From Dyadobacter sp. SG02 (GTDB taxonomy: Bacteria; Bacteroidota; Bacteroidia; Cytophagales; Spirosomataceae), in NCBI RefSeq assembly GCF_900109045.1, contig NZ_FNYL01000007.1:62001-126000 (forward strand): a stretch of DNA of 64,000 nt, in the 5' to 3' direction. The notes under the pieces are model-generated. The model made no database searches. It was not told the DNA's origin and worked only from the letters and a program-made list of their open reading frames with translations. Position 1 is the stretch's first letter. Every line of letters begins with the position of its first letter. Below are positions 34,972 through 43,527 of the stretch, piece by piece. The translations under genes and the position numbers were made by a program.

Positions 34972-35903
34972 TTTCCTGTCATTTTAGCTTTTGCGCCCCA
35001 TGCTTTTCGGAGCGCGTAAAAAAACTTGCTGGTGTCCGACTTTTTTAGCAGCCGGAGCAACGTATCGCGGTGTTTCCAGATGAGTATCCCAAACGCCGCG
35101 TCGAAAAAGCGATCGTTGCGCCGGAGGCTCTGGTTGTATAGTGTATGGATCAGCCCGTGCGCCTTGCCTGTGCATTTCCGTGCGCATAACCCTAGCCAGT
35201 TGCTTTCCTGTTCCAATGCCGCCACTTTCTGATCCACGCTTTTCTCCGCCGTTTTCAATGCAAGCATATCGGTATTGTTGCTCGAATGCTGCCTGTATTG
35301 GACCAGGGTTTCCGGTACAAAATCGATGGAGCCCAGGCAGGCGGCGTTGAATGCAAGCCACTGGTCGTAGTGAAAATCCTCCGGAAACGGCAGTGATTTT
35401 TGCAGTACCGCCTTTTTTAGCAAGATACTGTGGCCCGACACGCAGTTCAAAAACAGGAATACCTCGGGCGCACTGCCCCGGTAAAAATTCAGCTTGTCCG
35501 AAATGCGGCGGTTCATGGATTGGCCTTCGGCATTCACAAACTCGGAATCATGGTAAACCAATGCGTGGTCGCCGATCAGCCGGGCCTGCTTTTCGAGCTT
35601 TTCGGGGTGCCAGATATCGTCCTGGTCGCAAATGGCGATCAACTCGCTTTTGCAAAGGCCCAATGCCTTTTCGAAATTCTTGTTATAACCGAGATTCTGC
35701 TCGTTGAAATGCAGGCTGATGCGCGCATCCTTTCCCGCATATTCTTCCAAAATAGCCCGTGTCGAATCCGTGGAGCGATCATCTACCACTACCAGCTCCC
35801 AATGGGTATAGCGCTGTGCAAAGACCGAATCCAGCTGCTCCCGGAGAAATGCGCTGCCATTGTACGTGCACAGGGCAATGGATATCAGCGGCCGGTTTTC
35901 CAT
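34968..35903 (-). CDS. Family 2 glycosyltransferase (operon gene 2)
   Basis: 311 aa. PLISIALCTYNGSAFLREQLDSVFAQRY, VVVDDRSTDS, AICDQDDIWHPEK and FLFLNCVSGHSILLKK define the GT2 family. Its ATG immediately follows the stop of the ABC exporter (no gap) and its stop overlaps the next glycosyltransferase. The order exporter, transferase, transferase suggests synthesis and export of a surface lipid-linked saccharide. Confidence 0.93.
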   Translation of the reverse strand: MENRPLISIALCTYNGSAFLREQLDSVFAQRYTHWELVVVDDRSTDSTRAILEEYAGKDARISLHFNEQNLGYNKNFEKALGLCKSELIAICDQDDIWHPEKLEKQARLIGDHALVYHDSEFVNAEGQSMNRRISDKLNFYRGSAPEVFLFLNCVSGHSILLKKAVLQKSLPFPEDFHYDQWLAFNAACLGSIDFVPETLVQYRQHSSNNTDMLALKTAEKSVDQKVAALEQESNWLGLCARKCTGKAHGLIHTLYNQSLRRNDRFFDAAFGILIWKHRDTLLRLLKKSDTSKFFYALRKAWGAKAKMTGK

Positions 35904-37727
35904 TTAAACATCGGTGAATTGCTGCATATCGATCAGGCGCTTGTACAGCCCGTCGCGTGCGATGAGCTCTGCGTGGTTGCCTTGTTCGATGATCCTGCCT
36001 TCTTCCAGTACCAAAATCGTGTCCGCACTCTGGATGGTGCTCAGGCGGTGCGCGATCACAAGCGAAGTCCGGTTTTTCATCAGGTTGTTCAACGCTTCCT
36101 GCACCAGTTTTTCCGATTCGGTATCCAATGCGGAGGTCGCTTCGTCGAGGAGCATGATCGGCGGGTTTTTCAAAACTGCCCTGGCAATGCAGATACGCTG
36201 TTTTTGTCCGCCTGAAAGCTTCATACCGCGGTCGCCGATGTTGCTGTAATAGCCGTCTTCGGTTTCCATGATAAACTCGTGTGCATTCGCAATGCGCGCT
36301 GCCGCTTCCACTTGTTCCATCGTAGCGTCCGGGCTTCCGAATGCGATATTCTGAAAAATAGTATCATTGAAAAGCATCGATTCCTGGTTCACGAGCCCGA
36401 ACATCGACCAGAGCGATTCCTGTTTGATCTGCCGCACATCCACGCCGTCAATCAGCACCTGGCCCTCTGCCGTATCGATAAACCGCGGTAGCAGATCCAT
36501 GAAAGTCGATTTACCGCCACCGGAAGGTCCAACCAATGCCACCGTCTTCCCTTTTGGAATGGTCACACTAATGGATTTGAGGACCGGCCGCGACGGGTAA
36601 GAGAATGACACATTTTCCAATCGGATCGATTCTTTGAAATCCCGCATATCGACCGCATTCGGGGCATCCTGTATCTCAGGTTTTTCGTCGATGAGGTCGA
36701 GTACGCGCTCGCCTGCGGCAATACCCGCGTGAATAGTACTGAATGACTCGGTCAATGCTTTGGCAGGGCGCATTACCTGAGAGAAAATACCGATGTAGGC
36801 TACGAATTTGGACACGTCGAGGTCCGAATTGTTATCGATAATGAGCGAGCCGCCGTACAAGACGATGATCGCGACCATGGTAACACCCAGGAATTCCGAT
36901 ACCGGTGAGCCGAGTTGCTGGCGTTTGGCCATTTTGCGTCCGAGGTCGGAATAGCGGATGTTTTCCGAATGAAATTTTTCCTTAATAGCCTCGGTGGCAT
37001 TGAATGCTTTGATGATTTTGATTCCCGTAAGCGCCTCGTCGAGGTAGCTGATCATCAACCCGAAGTAATGCTGCGCCAGCGCGGCCTGTTCTTTCAGCCT
37101 TTTTACGATCTTCGAAATAAGAAATGCGGAAACAGGGATAACGAGGATGGCAAAAAACGTCAGCTTGGCCGAAGTAGCGAACAGCATGAACACGTAGGCA
37201 AGCAATTGCATCGGTTCCTTGAAAACCACCTGCAAAGTGCTGGTAACTGAGAATTGTACAACGCCGACGTCGGATGCGATCTTCGCAATGATATCTCCTT
37301 TCCGCTGGTTGCTGAAATAGCCCACGTGGAGGCCCATTACGTTGTCAAAAACTTGCTTGCGGAGGTTCAGCAGGGTGTGGATACGGAGGTTTTCCATGAT
37401 CCGCTGCGAGAAATATTTGAAGACATTCGAAAGTAGTACGGAGCTGACGATTACGGCGCATACGACCTGCAATGCACCATGCGGCCCGAAATGCAGGTTA
37501 GCCTGCTGCGCGTAATAGTTGAGCATGCCCGTAGGATCGAGCCAGCCGTTTTCAGGCCTTGGGTCCAGCTCTCCGCCCTGGTTAAGAAACAGCGTATTCA
37601 GCAGTGGCGCCAACAGGGCCAGGTTCAATGTATTGAATACGACTCCCAGCAGGGTACAAATAATGTATGGGACAGCAAAACGGGCAATCGGTTGTGCAAA
37701 AGATAATAATCTGAAGTACGTTTTCAT
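35904..37727 (-). CDS. MsbA-like ABC exporter (fused membrane and ATPase domains)
   Basis: 607 aa. Six membrane helices in residues ~15-320 (AVPYIICTLLGVVFNTLNLALLAPLL, GALQVVCAVIVSSVLLSNVF and others), coupling phrase GYFSNQRKGDIIAKIASDVG, then an ATPase domain with Walker A GPSGGGKST (400-408), signature LSGGQ (504-508) and Walker B IMLLDEA (524-530) with a conserved H-loop (VIAHRLST). Type IV ABC exporters of this group flip lipids or export drugs or peptides. First gene of an operon with two glycosyltransferases, so lipid-linked glycan export is the best guess. Confidence 0.93.
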   Translation of the reverse strand: MKTYFRLLSFAQPIARFAVPYIICTLLGVVFNTLNLALLAPLLNTLFLNQGGELDPRPENGWLDPTGMLNYYAQQANLHFGPHGALQVVCAVIVSSVLLSNVFKYFSQRIMENLRIHTLLNLRKQVFDNVMGLHVGYFSNQRKGDIIAKIASDVGVVQFSVTSTLQVVFKEPMQLLAYVFMLFATSAKLTFFAILVIPVSAFLISKIVKRLKEQAALAQHYFGLMISYLDEALTGIKIIKAFNATEAIKEKFHSENIRYSDLGRKMAKRQQLGSPVSEFLGVTMVAIIVLYGGSLIIDNNSDLDVSKFVAYIGIFSQVMRPAKALTESFSTIHAGIAAGERVLDLIDEKPEIQDAPNAVDMRDFKESIRLENVSFSYPSRPVLKSISVTIPKGKTVALVGPSGGGKSTFMDLLPRFIDTAEGQVLIDGVDVRQIKQESLWSMFGLVNQESMLFNDTIFQNIAFGSPDATMEQVEAAARIANAHEFIMETEDGYYSNIGDRGMKLSGGQKQRICIARAVLKNPPIMLLDEATSALDTESEKLVQEALNNLMKNRTSLVIAHRLSTIQSADTILVLEEGRIIEQGNHAELIARDGLYKRLIDMQQFTDV

Positions 37728-37990
37728 TCTTGGATATATGGCATACTCACCGCATGCCGGAAGTAAAAAAAGCCGAAACCGGGTTTTTCGGATTAACGCG
37801 CAAATTAACGCTTATCTGGCGAAACAACTGTCCGTGACGTTAATTAATTCCCGGCAGGTCGCTGGTAAGTACGATGTCCGGGCCGTATGAAAGGTTGGAA
37901 CGAATGAGCAGAAAGACGAAAAAAGAGGACAATCGGCGCCGAACCCAACTTTTTAAAACAAGTCGTTGTTCAAAAGTAAACCGCCAGACA

Positions 37991-39175
37991 ATGATTACGA
38001 ATTCCGATATATTTTCGCTTGAAACAGGCGATTCCGTACCTGTAACCACTTACAAGGCAGCCCGGTCCGTTGCCGGGCTCGTCGCCAGCCATTTCGCGCG
38101 GCACCACGAGGCGGTATCCAAATATTACGAGCAGGAACTCGCACCGCGTCCGGATGCCCGGACCATTGAAACGATCATCGACACGACGTTCTGGGCGAGC
38201 CTGCGCCGGGAAGAAGGGCGTTCGCCGAAAGTTTCGATCGCCTACCTGCCGCCGGAAGCTGCCGAACATCCGCTGGTTTTCGCCGAAAAACTCGCATTGA
38301 CCGCCAATGTGCTCACCAAGCTCGCGCCCGCGGTAGAGCGCTCGGGCATACACCTGGGCGTGTGGCTCGAAGACGGCGAACTGCGCATCTGGGGTACCAC
38401 ACGGGTGATTCCGGGGTTATGTTTCGTGCTCGAAGTGATCGAGCCGGGCATGCTGGTCGTGAAACACCGCCGGGTGGAAGGTTTCGGCAAATTCGTGAAT
38501 GTGGCAGTGCTGAAAGGCGACCAGGTGAAGATCGTCAACGAGGAAAGCCGTAAGGTGAAAGACTGCCCTTCGTTGATCAATTCGCTGATGGGCTTTTCAT
38601 CCACGACATTATGGAGTGACTATCCCAATCTGCTCGTGCAGCTGGCCGCGTCCATGCGCAGCCATGAGCGCGGTGGTATATTGCTGGTAGTACCAAAAGG
38701 GAAGGAACGCTGGCGCGATTCGATCATACACCCGATTACCTACGACGTGCAGCCGCCGTTCTCCGAACTGGCCGAACTGCACCGCAAATACGTGGAAGAT
38801 CCCAATCCCATTACCTGGCAGAACCAGTTCAGTTCGGCAGTGCACAATATGGCGGGATTGACCGCCGTGGACGGAGCCACGATCATAAACGACCGTTACG
38901 AGCTGCTCGCATTCGGTGCGAAGATCGGCCGGGCACAGGGAGCGAAGCCTGTCGAGGAAATCCTGATCACCGAACCGGTCATCGGTAACACGGCGATGGT
39001 GGTGCATCCGGTACAAAACGGGGGCACGCGGCATTTGTCGGCGGCGCAGTTTGTGTACGACCAGCGCGATTCGATTGCATTGGTAGCTTCGCAGGACGGC
39101 CGCTTTACGATATTTTCCTGGTCAAAATGTGAGAATATGGTGCAGGCGCACCGGGTGGACGCATTGCTGCTATGA
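37991..39175 (+). CDS. DisA_N-like (diadenylate cyclase-fold) putative sensor protein, DACNV-type
   Basis: 394 aa from ATG 37991 (39 codons of a longer in-frame ATG at 37874 are basic and low-complexity and rejected). The C-terminal third looks like the diadenylate cyclase fold: GGILLVVPKG, then DGATIINDRYELLAFGAKI (DGA at 294-296) and GGTRHLSAAQFVYDQRDSIALVASQDGRFTIFSW (TRHL at 346-349). Real cyclases have DGA and RHR; here the last Arg is Leu. This agrees with the sensor families (DACNV and relatives) predicted to bind nucleotides rather than make them. The N-terminal ~230 residues are an unrecognised domain. Family placement is from memory of motifs and is moderate. Confidence 0.62.
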   Translation: MITNSDIFSLETGDSVPVTTYKAARSVAGLVASHFARHHEAVSKYYEQELAPRPDARTIETIIDTTFWASLRREEGRSPKVSIAYLPPEAAEHPLVFAEKLALTANVLTKLAPAVERSGIHLGVWLEDGELRIWGTTRVIPGLCFVLEVIEPGMLVVKHRRVEGFGKFVNVAVLKGDQVKIVNEESRKVKDCPSLINSLMGFSSTTLWSDYPNLLVQLAASMRSHERGGILLVVPKGKERWRDSIIHPITYDVQPPFSELAELHRKYVEDPNPITWQNQFSSAVHNMAGLTAVDGATIINDRYELLAFGAKIGRAQGAKPVEEILITEPVIGNTAMVVHPVQNGGTRHLSAAQFVYDQRDSIALVASQDGRFTIFSWSKCENMVQAHRVDALLL

Positions 39176-40288
39176 GCCGAACGGGAAGAGTTCGAGCTGC
39201 TCGGGATCTTTGTATTTCCGGGATTTGACTTCCGGTTCATGGAAGTTGGACAGTGAGATACCGAGCAGCCGTACGGCCTTATCTTCGAGATCGAGCTTTT
39301 CGAGCAGTTGCTTCGCGGTGTCGGTAATGGTATCGAGGTCGCCAATGGGATGGGCGAAAGAGTGGTTGCGGGTTATTTGGGTAAAATCGCTGAATTTAAC
39401 CTTCAATGTAACCGTCCGGCCCTTCAACTGGTTCTTTTCGAGCCGGTTGGCGACGGTAACGCCAATGCGGTCGAGCTCCTTGTTCATTTCGTCGAGCGTG
39501 GTGAGGTCGTAGGTAAATGTATCCTCGGCCCCGAGCGACTTGGTTTCGCGGTGCGTTTGTACTGCACGGTCATCCAGCCCGCGCACGATCTTGTAAAAGA
39601 AATGCCCGGTCTTTCCAAAACGGCTGACCAGCTCATCCTCCGACAGTTTTTTGAGGTCTGAACCGGTGAAAAGCTGCATTCCCTTCATTTTATCGGCTGT
39701 AACCTTCCCCACGCCGTGAAACTTCTCCACCGGCAGCTGGTCCATGAAACTTTCAATTTTGGAAGGACCGATGAATGTCAGCCCGTCGGGTTTATTAATG
39801 TCCGAAGCAATTTTAGCCACAAACTTGTTGATCGACACGCCCGCCGACGCGGTGAGATTAAGCTCTTCCTTAATGGATTTCTTAATCTGGTTCGCAATTT
39901 CCATCGCCGAGCCGATGCCCATTTTGTCCTCTGTCACATCCAGGTAAGCCTCGTCCAGCGAGAGGGGTTCGATCAGGTCGGTGTAACGCGAGAAAATCTC
40001 CCGGATACTTCTTGAAACGGATTTATACACTTCAAACCTCGGATGCACAAATATGATCTGGGGGCAAAGCTGGATGGCCTGCCGCGAAGGCATCGCCGAC
40101 CGTACCCCGAATTTCCGCGCCTCGTAACTGGCCGTTGCCACCACGCCCCGGCCGGTAGGCGAGCCGCCCACCGCCAGCGGCTTACCACGGTACTCCGGAA
40201 AATCGCGCTGCTCTACCGACGCGTAGAATGCGTCCATATCGATATGGATAATCTTGCGAACGGTTTTGGTATCGGGCGTTTCCTGCAT
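39170..40288 (-). CDS. dinB: DNA polymerase IV (Y-family, translesion)
   Basis: 372 aa from ATG 40288; an upstream in-frame TTG at 40327 is less likely. IIHIDMDAFYASVEQRDFPEYRGKPLAVGG carries the first catalytic Asp, and EPLSLDEAYLDVTE the Asp-Glu pair; ASYEARKFGVRSAMP is the finger motif, then helix-hairpin-helix and little-finger regions. Ends with the short tail DPEQLELFPFG, a likely beta-clamp binding peptide (QLELF). The polymerase bypasses DNA lesions. Its last 6 bp overlap the convergent sensor gene. Confidence 0.95.
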   Translation of the reverse strand: MQETPDTKTVRKIIHIDMDAFYASVEQRDFPEYRGKPLAVGGSPTGRGVVATASYEARKFGVRSAMPSRQAIQLCPQIIFVHPRFEVYKSVSRSIREIFSRYTDLIEPLSLDEAYLDVTEDKMGIGSAMEIANQIKKSIKEELNLTASAGVSINKFVAKIASDINKPDGLTFIGPSKIESFMDQLPVEKFHGVGKVTADKMKGMQLFTGSDLKKLSEDELVSRFGKTGHFFYKIVRGLDDRAVQTHRETKSLGAEDTFTYDLTTLDEMNKELDRIGVTVANRLEKNQLKGRTVTLKVKFSDFTQITRNHSFAHPIGDLDTITDTAKQLLEKLDLEDKAVRLLGISLSNFHEPEVKSRKYKDPEQLELFPFGS

Positions 40289-40454
40289 GAAAAAGGCAAA
40301 TTTTCCCCCAAAAGAGGTTTGTTTCAATTAAAAACAAATTAAATAATATTGCATTCGCATCAGGAGGTACTTTTTTTTCGTAGTAGGTGAATAAATCCGC
40401 AAGCTATCTGTAACTAGCCGGTCATTTGTTTACTCAGTTCCTTGGAAAACTTCG

Positions 40455-42596
40455 ATGCGACATACTATACTTCTGCTCAAATCTTTTTTTGTCTTTCTCC
40501 TTCTGCTCCGCATCAGCTCGGGCGCCGCGCAGGCGCAGGATCGTTGCGCGTCGATGGAATTGCTTCAAAAACGGTTCACCGACAAGCCCGCGCTCAAACT
40601 GATGTTCGATCAGCGGGAGCTGCGCCTCAAACAGCTCATCAGCGAAAGAATTGCCTCGGGTAAAACCATGCGGACCACAGGCCTGGTTACTATTCCCGTC
40701 GTATTCCACGTCGTGCTTAGCCGCCAGTCGATGGTAACCGAAGCGCAGATCATGGCGCAGCTCGATACCATCAATAAAGATTACGCCGGCACCAATGCGG
40801 GCGCGGATAAAGTCCCTTCCTATTTCAAATCGCTTTTCGGGCAGTCGGGCATTCAGTTTTGCCTCGCGCAACGCACGCCGAACGATGCGCCTTCGACCGG
40901 GATCGTGCGCTATACCACCACGCGCAATTCTTTTGACTATACTACCAACCAGGTAAAGCACGCCGAATCAGGCGGGGCAGATGCCTGGGACACCGATAAG
41001 TATCTCAATATCTGGATTTGCGACCTTTCAGGCACTACATTAGGCTATGCCACTTTCCCCGACGACGGCGTGAAAGACGAGCAGGGAGTAGCCGTCGACT
41101 ATGCTTCGCTGCCCAATGGAGCTGCCACGGGTTTCAACCAGGGAAAGACATTGACCCACGAAATAGGGCATTATTTCAATCTATACCACATTTGGGGCGA
41201 CGACAACGGCTCCTGCGCAGGCACGGACGAGGTGGACGATACCCCCAACCAAAGCAACAGCACCACTACCTGCCAGACGGGCGTCGTTACCGACCGTTGT
41301 ACGACCACTTCGCCGGGCATTATGTACCAGAACTATATGGATTACACGCCGGACGCCTGTTTATTCATGTTTACCAAAATGCAGGTTGCGAGAATGGAAA
41401 CGGCGTTCAATACTTATCGTTCGCTGCTGGCGATGTCCAATGGCTGTACACCGGTGGATGTGAAGAAAAAAGACGCGTCCCTGAAAGCGATCCGTCAGCC
41501 CGCGCAGCGGATTTGTACCAACTCGCTTACGCCGCAGATCACGCTCGTGAACAGGGGAAGCGAAACGCTTACTTCGCTGACGATCCGCGCGGTGATCGAC
41601 AATGGTACCGTGCAAACCTATAACTGGACCGGCTCGCTGGCCACCTACGCCGAAGCGACTGTGACATTATCGGCCCTCACAACAGTGGAAGGCAACCACG
41701 TCCTCAGCATTTCGACCTCGAACCCGAACGGAGGCGCGGACGAGGATACATCCAATGACGCGCTGAGCCTCGACTTCATTTACTACGAACCGTTTGCCGC
41801 GCCTGTGAAAGAAGGTTTCGAAGGGCTGTTCCCGCCGCAGGGCTGGGATATTGTGAACGAAGACGGTGGTTCGACCTGGGAGAAAACTACTTCCGCATCC
41901 AAAACCGGCAGTGCTTCGGTGAAAATCGGGAACTTTGATAACCAGGTAGTAGGCCAGCGTGATTACCTGCGCTCTCCGACAGTCAATATCACCGGTGTCG
42001 ACTCCGCATTTGTGTCGTTCCAGGTGGCTGCCGCGACGTATAACAACGCTTCGGCCCAGGGTAATGTGTGGGATACCTTGCAGGTGCTTATTAGTACAGA
42101 TTGCGGACAGACTTACACAAGTGTCTACAAAAAATGGGGATCAAGCCTCATTACCCGCAGCGCGGCTACGCGTACCGCATTTACGCCGGGCGTGAACGAA
42201 TGGCGGGCAGAGGAAATCAATATTGGCAGCTTCATCGGTCAGGGCGAAATCCTCGTTGCGTTCCTGAATACCAACGGCAACGAAAACGATATTTACCTCG
42301 ACGATATAAATATCCGTACCGTTACCGTGAATCAGAACCTGAAAGAAGCGGGATTCCTCGTAACGCCCAACCCGACGAACGGGCAGGTGTCCGTGCAGTT
42401 TTACCCGCATCCCGAAAAGCTGAAATCCGTCTCGATTTACAATGTGGCAGGGCAGAAAATAAGGGAAACGGTCATTACCGGTGAGGTAGCATCCAATGTC
42501 TATAACTTCGACTTGACGACCTATCCGTCAGGACTGTACGTTGTGAAAGCAGAGTTTGAGGATCGGGTGCTGACGAAGAGGATTGTGAAGAACTGA
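40455..42596 (+). CDS. Secreted M43 (pappalysin-like) metalloprotease, T9SS cargo
   Basis: 713 aa. Signal MRHTILLLKSFFVFLLLLRISSGAAQAQ. Zinc site HEIGHYFNLYH (H235, E236, H239, H245) and a Met-turn MYQNYMDYTPDACLFMFT place it in family M43. Next come a CARDB-like domain (~345-440) and a jelly-roll/MAM-like domain (~450-620, GWDIVNEDGGSTWEKT... IYLDDINIRT). The last ~80 residues (FLVTPNPTNGQVSVQFY... YNVAGQKI... LTTYPSGLYVVKAEFEDRVLTKRIVKN) form a type A T9SS sorting domain, so it is exported across the outer membrane. The stop codon is at the edge of repeat element A. Confidence 0.93.
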   Translation: MRHTILLLKSFFVFLLLLRISSGAAQAQDRCASMELLQKRFTDKPALKLMFDQRELRLKQLISERIASGKTMRTTGLVTIPVVFHVVLSRQSMVTEAQIMAQLDTINKDYAGTNAGADKVPSYFKSLFGQSGIQFCLAQRTPNDAPSTGIVRYTTTRNSFDYTTNQVKHAESGGADAWDTDKYLNIWICDLSGTTLGYATFPDDGVKDEQGVAVDYASLPNGAATGFNQGKTLTHEIGHYFNLYHIWGDDNGSCAGTDEVDDTPNQSNSTTTCQTGVVTDRCTTTSPGIMYQNYMDYTPDACLFMFTKMQVARMETAFNTYRSLLAMSNGCTPVDVKKKDASLKAIRQPAQRICTNSLTPQITLVNRGSETLTSLTIRAVIDNGTVQTYNWTGSLATYAEATVTLSALTTVEGNHVLSISTSNPNGGADEDTSNDALSLDFIYYEPFAAPVKEGFEGLFPPQGWDIVNEDGGSTWEKTTSASKTGSASVKIGNFDNQVVGQRDYLRSPTVNITGVDSAFVSFQVAAATYNNASAQGNVWDTLQVLISTDCGQTYTSVYKKWGSSLITRSAATRTAFTPGVNEWRAEEINIGSFIGQGEILVAFLNTNGNENDIYLDDINIRTVTVNQNLKEAGFLVTPNPTNGQVSVQFYPHPEKLKSVSIYNVAGQKIRETVITGEVASNVYNFDLTTYPSGLYVVKAEFEDRVLTKRIVKN

Positions 42597-42768
42597 ATTT
42601 TGAATGAGTGAATAGTCAGGTATAGTCATTTGTTGTCAAGAATCGTCATTTGTTGTCACATGTAGTCATTAATAGTATTCTCATTACAGCACAACACCTG
42701 ACTATAAGTGACCATTCACTGTTCCACAGCGGCTCATTCAAAATTCAATCATTCACTCATTCAAAATT
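42596..42768. repeat. Element A: palindromic array of 10-bp GTCA units
   Basis: The element fills the whole space between the protease stop and the stop of the convergent gene. Ends are perfect 18-bp inverted repeats, AATTTTGAATGAGTGAAT (42596-42613) and its complement (42751-42768). Six GTCA lie exactly 10 bp apart on the + strand (42615, 42625, 42635, 42645, 42655, 42665), and two TGAC 10 bp apart on the other arm (42699, 42709). Arms 42608-42635 and 42692-42719 match in about 23 of 28 positions as inverted repeats. A 21-bp core containing CTGTTCCACAGCGGC lies at 42719-42739. A near-identical inverted copy is at element D. Confidence 0.85.
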
Positions 42769-43162
42769 AATATATCCGCTTCACCACCACCTTGCTATTC
42801 GTCTGTGAAATGGCGAATTCTTTGGCGTTTTCATTGGCTGGGGCGATAAAAATCTGTCTTTTCTTCTTGCCATCGGTATTCACCCAGTTGGCTGAATAGA
42901 TTTCCGGAAACTGGCCGGCGTAGATCGGGTGATGGTCGGAGTACATGAATACTTCTTCCTGTTCGTAAGCCAGTTCGAGGTCGCTTCCTTCAATCACATC
43001 GCAGATGATCTTCAACCCGCCTGTCTCGTCTTCTACCAGACCTTTGATGCGGGCTTTACCGTAAAAAGGATCCTCTTCAAATTCCCACCGGATGTAGTAT
43101 TCGATTACGTTTCCGATCTGAGACTCAATGTAGTCGGCGGTTAGCAGTTGTTCCTGGCGCAT
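42767..43162 (-). CDS. Uncharacterised small protein
   Basis: 131 aa from ATG 43162; a perfect promoter (-7 TACATTTG, 43240-43233) 70 bp upstream of it supports this start rather than 43201. MRQEQLLTADYIESQIGNVIEYYIRWEFEEDPFYGKARIKGLVEDETGG reads as a compact strand-rich fold with many acidic residues and an aromatic QEEVFMYSDHHPIYAGQF segment. No signal, no membrane helix, no family recognised. Its stop codon overlaps the right end of repeat element A. Confidence 0.72.
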   Translation of the reverse strand: MRQEQLLTADYIESQIGNVIEYYIRWEFEEDPFYGKARIKGLVEDETGGLKIICDVIEGSDLELAYEQEEVFMYSDHHPIYAGQFPEIYSANWVNTDGKKKRQIFIAPANENAKEFAISQTNSKVVVKRIY

Positions 43163-43232
43163 GGTCGAAGTTGGTTTTTTACACTCCTTAAAACTTGGCA
43201 AAATTCAAACCCGCCCCCTACGGGCGTTTTGA

Positions 43233-43263
43233 CAAATGTAATCGGAAGCATGATGTTTCCAAA
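43233..43263 (-). promoter_or_regulatory. Promoter of the small protein gene
   Basis: On the minus strand TTTG (43263-43260) and TACATTTG (43240-43233) are separated by 19 bp, a full match to the Bacteroidota -33/-7 pattern, with a leader of roughly 65 nt to ATG 43162. Confidence 0.7.
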
Positions 43264-43527
43264 AATAATAGGACGCGTTTCATAGATATTTGAAAAATTA
43301 CGATCATGCGGACATTGGCCGTGCCGCGGGGCATTACCAACACCCCGCTCATATAGATGCATAGGTTAGTAATGTAAATGTATTTCTAATGCATTTTGTC
43401 GAACTTATGTGGTTGCGCTGAGTGCCTGATTTATCACCCGGAGAAACATAGCGGTATGGTTTTTGTCTGTTACGGGCTAACCAACTTTATTTCCGGGACG
43501 CTGTCCCGTCACTTAGCCAAGATTGAT
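43264..43527. other. Spacer with promoter region of SusC pair 2
   Basis: About 265 bp between the divergent promoter and the SusC start at 43528. A GC-rich hairpin-like stretch (GGGGCATTACCAACACCCC, 43330-43348) is visible; no gene, RNA or clear -7 element for SusC is identified. An in-frame upstream start (43396) would add 44 residues without signal-peptide character and is rejected. Confidence 0.45.

Noticed and set aside
35430..36215. 261-codon open frame on the plus strand
   Set aside because: Antisense to the glycosyltransferase and ABC exporter genes, both with intact motifs.
42596..42768. Miniature transposon (MITE)
   Set aside because: It has 18-bp terminal inverted repeats, but I see no target-site duplication and no related transposase in the window; the internal 10-bp phase is also not typical.
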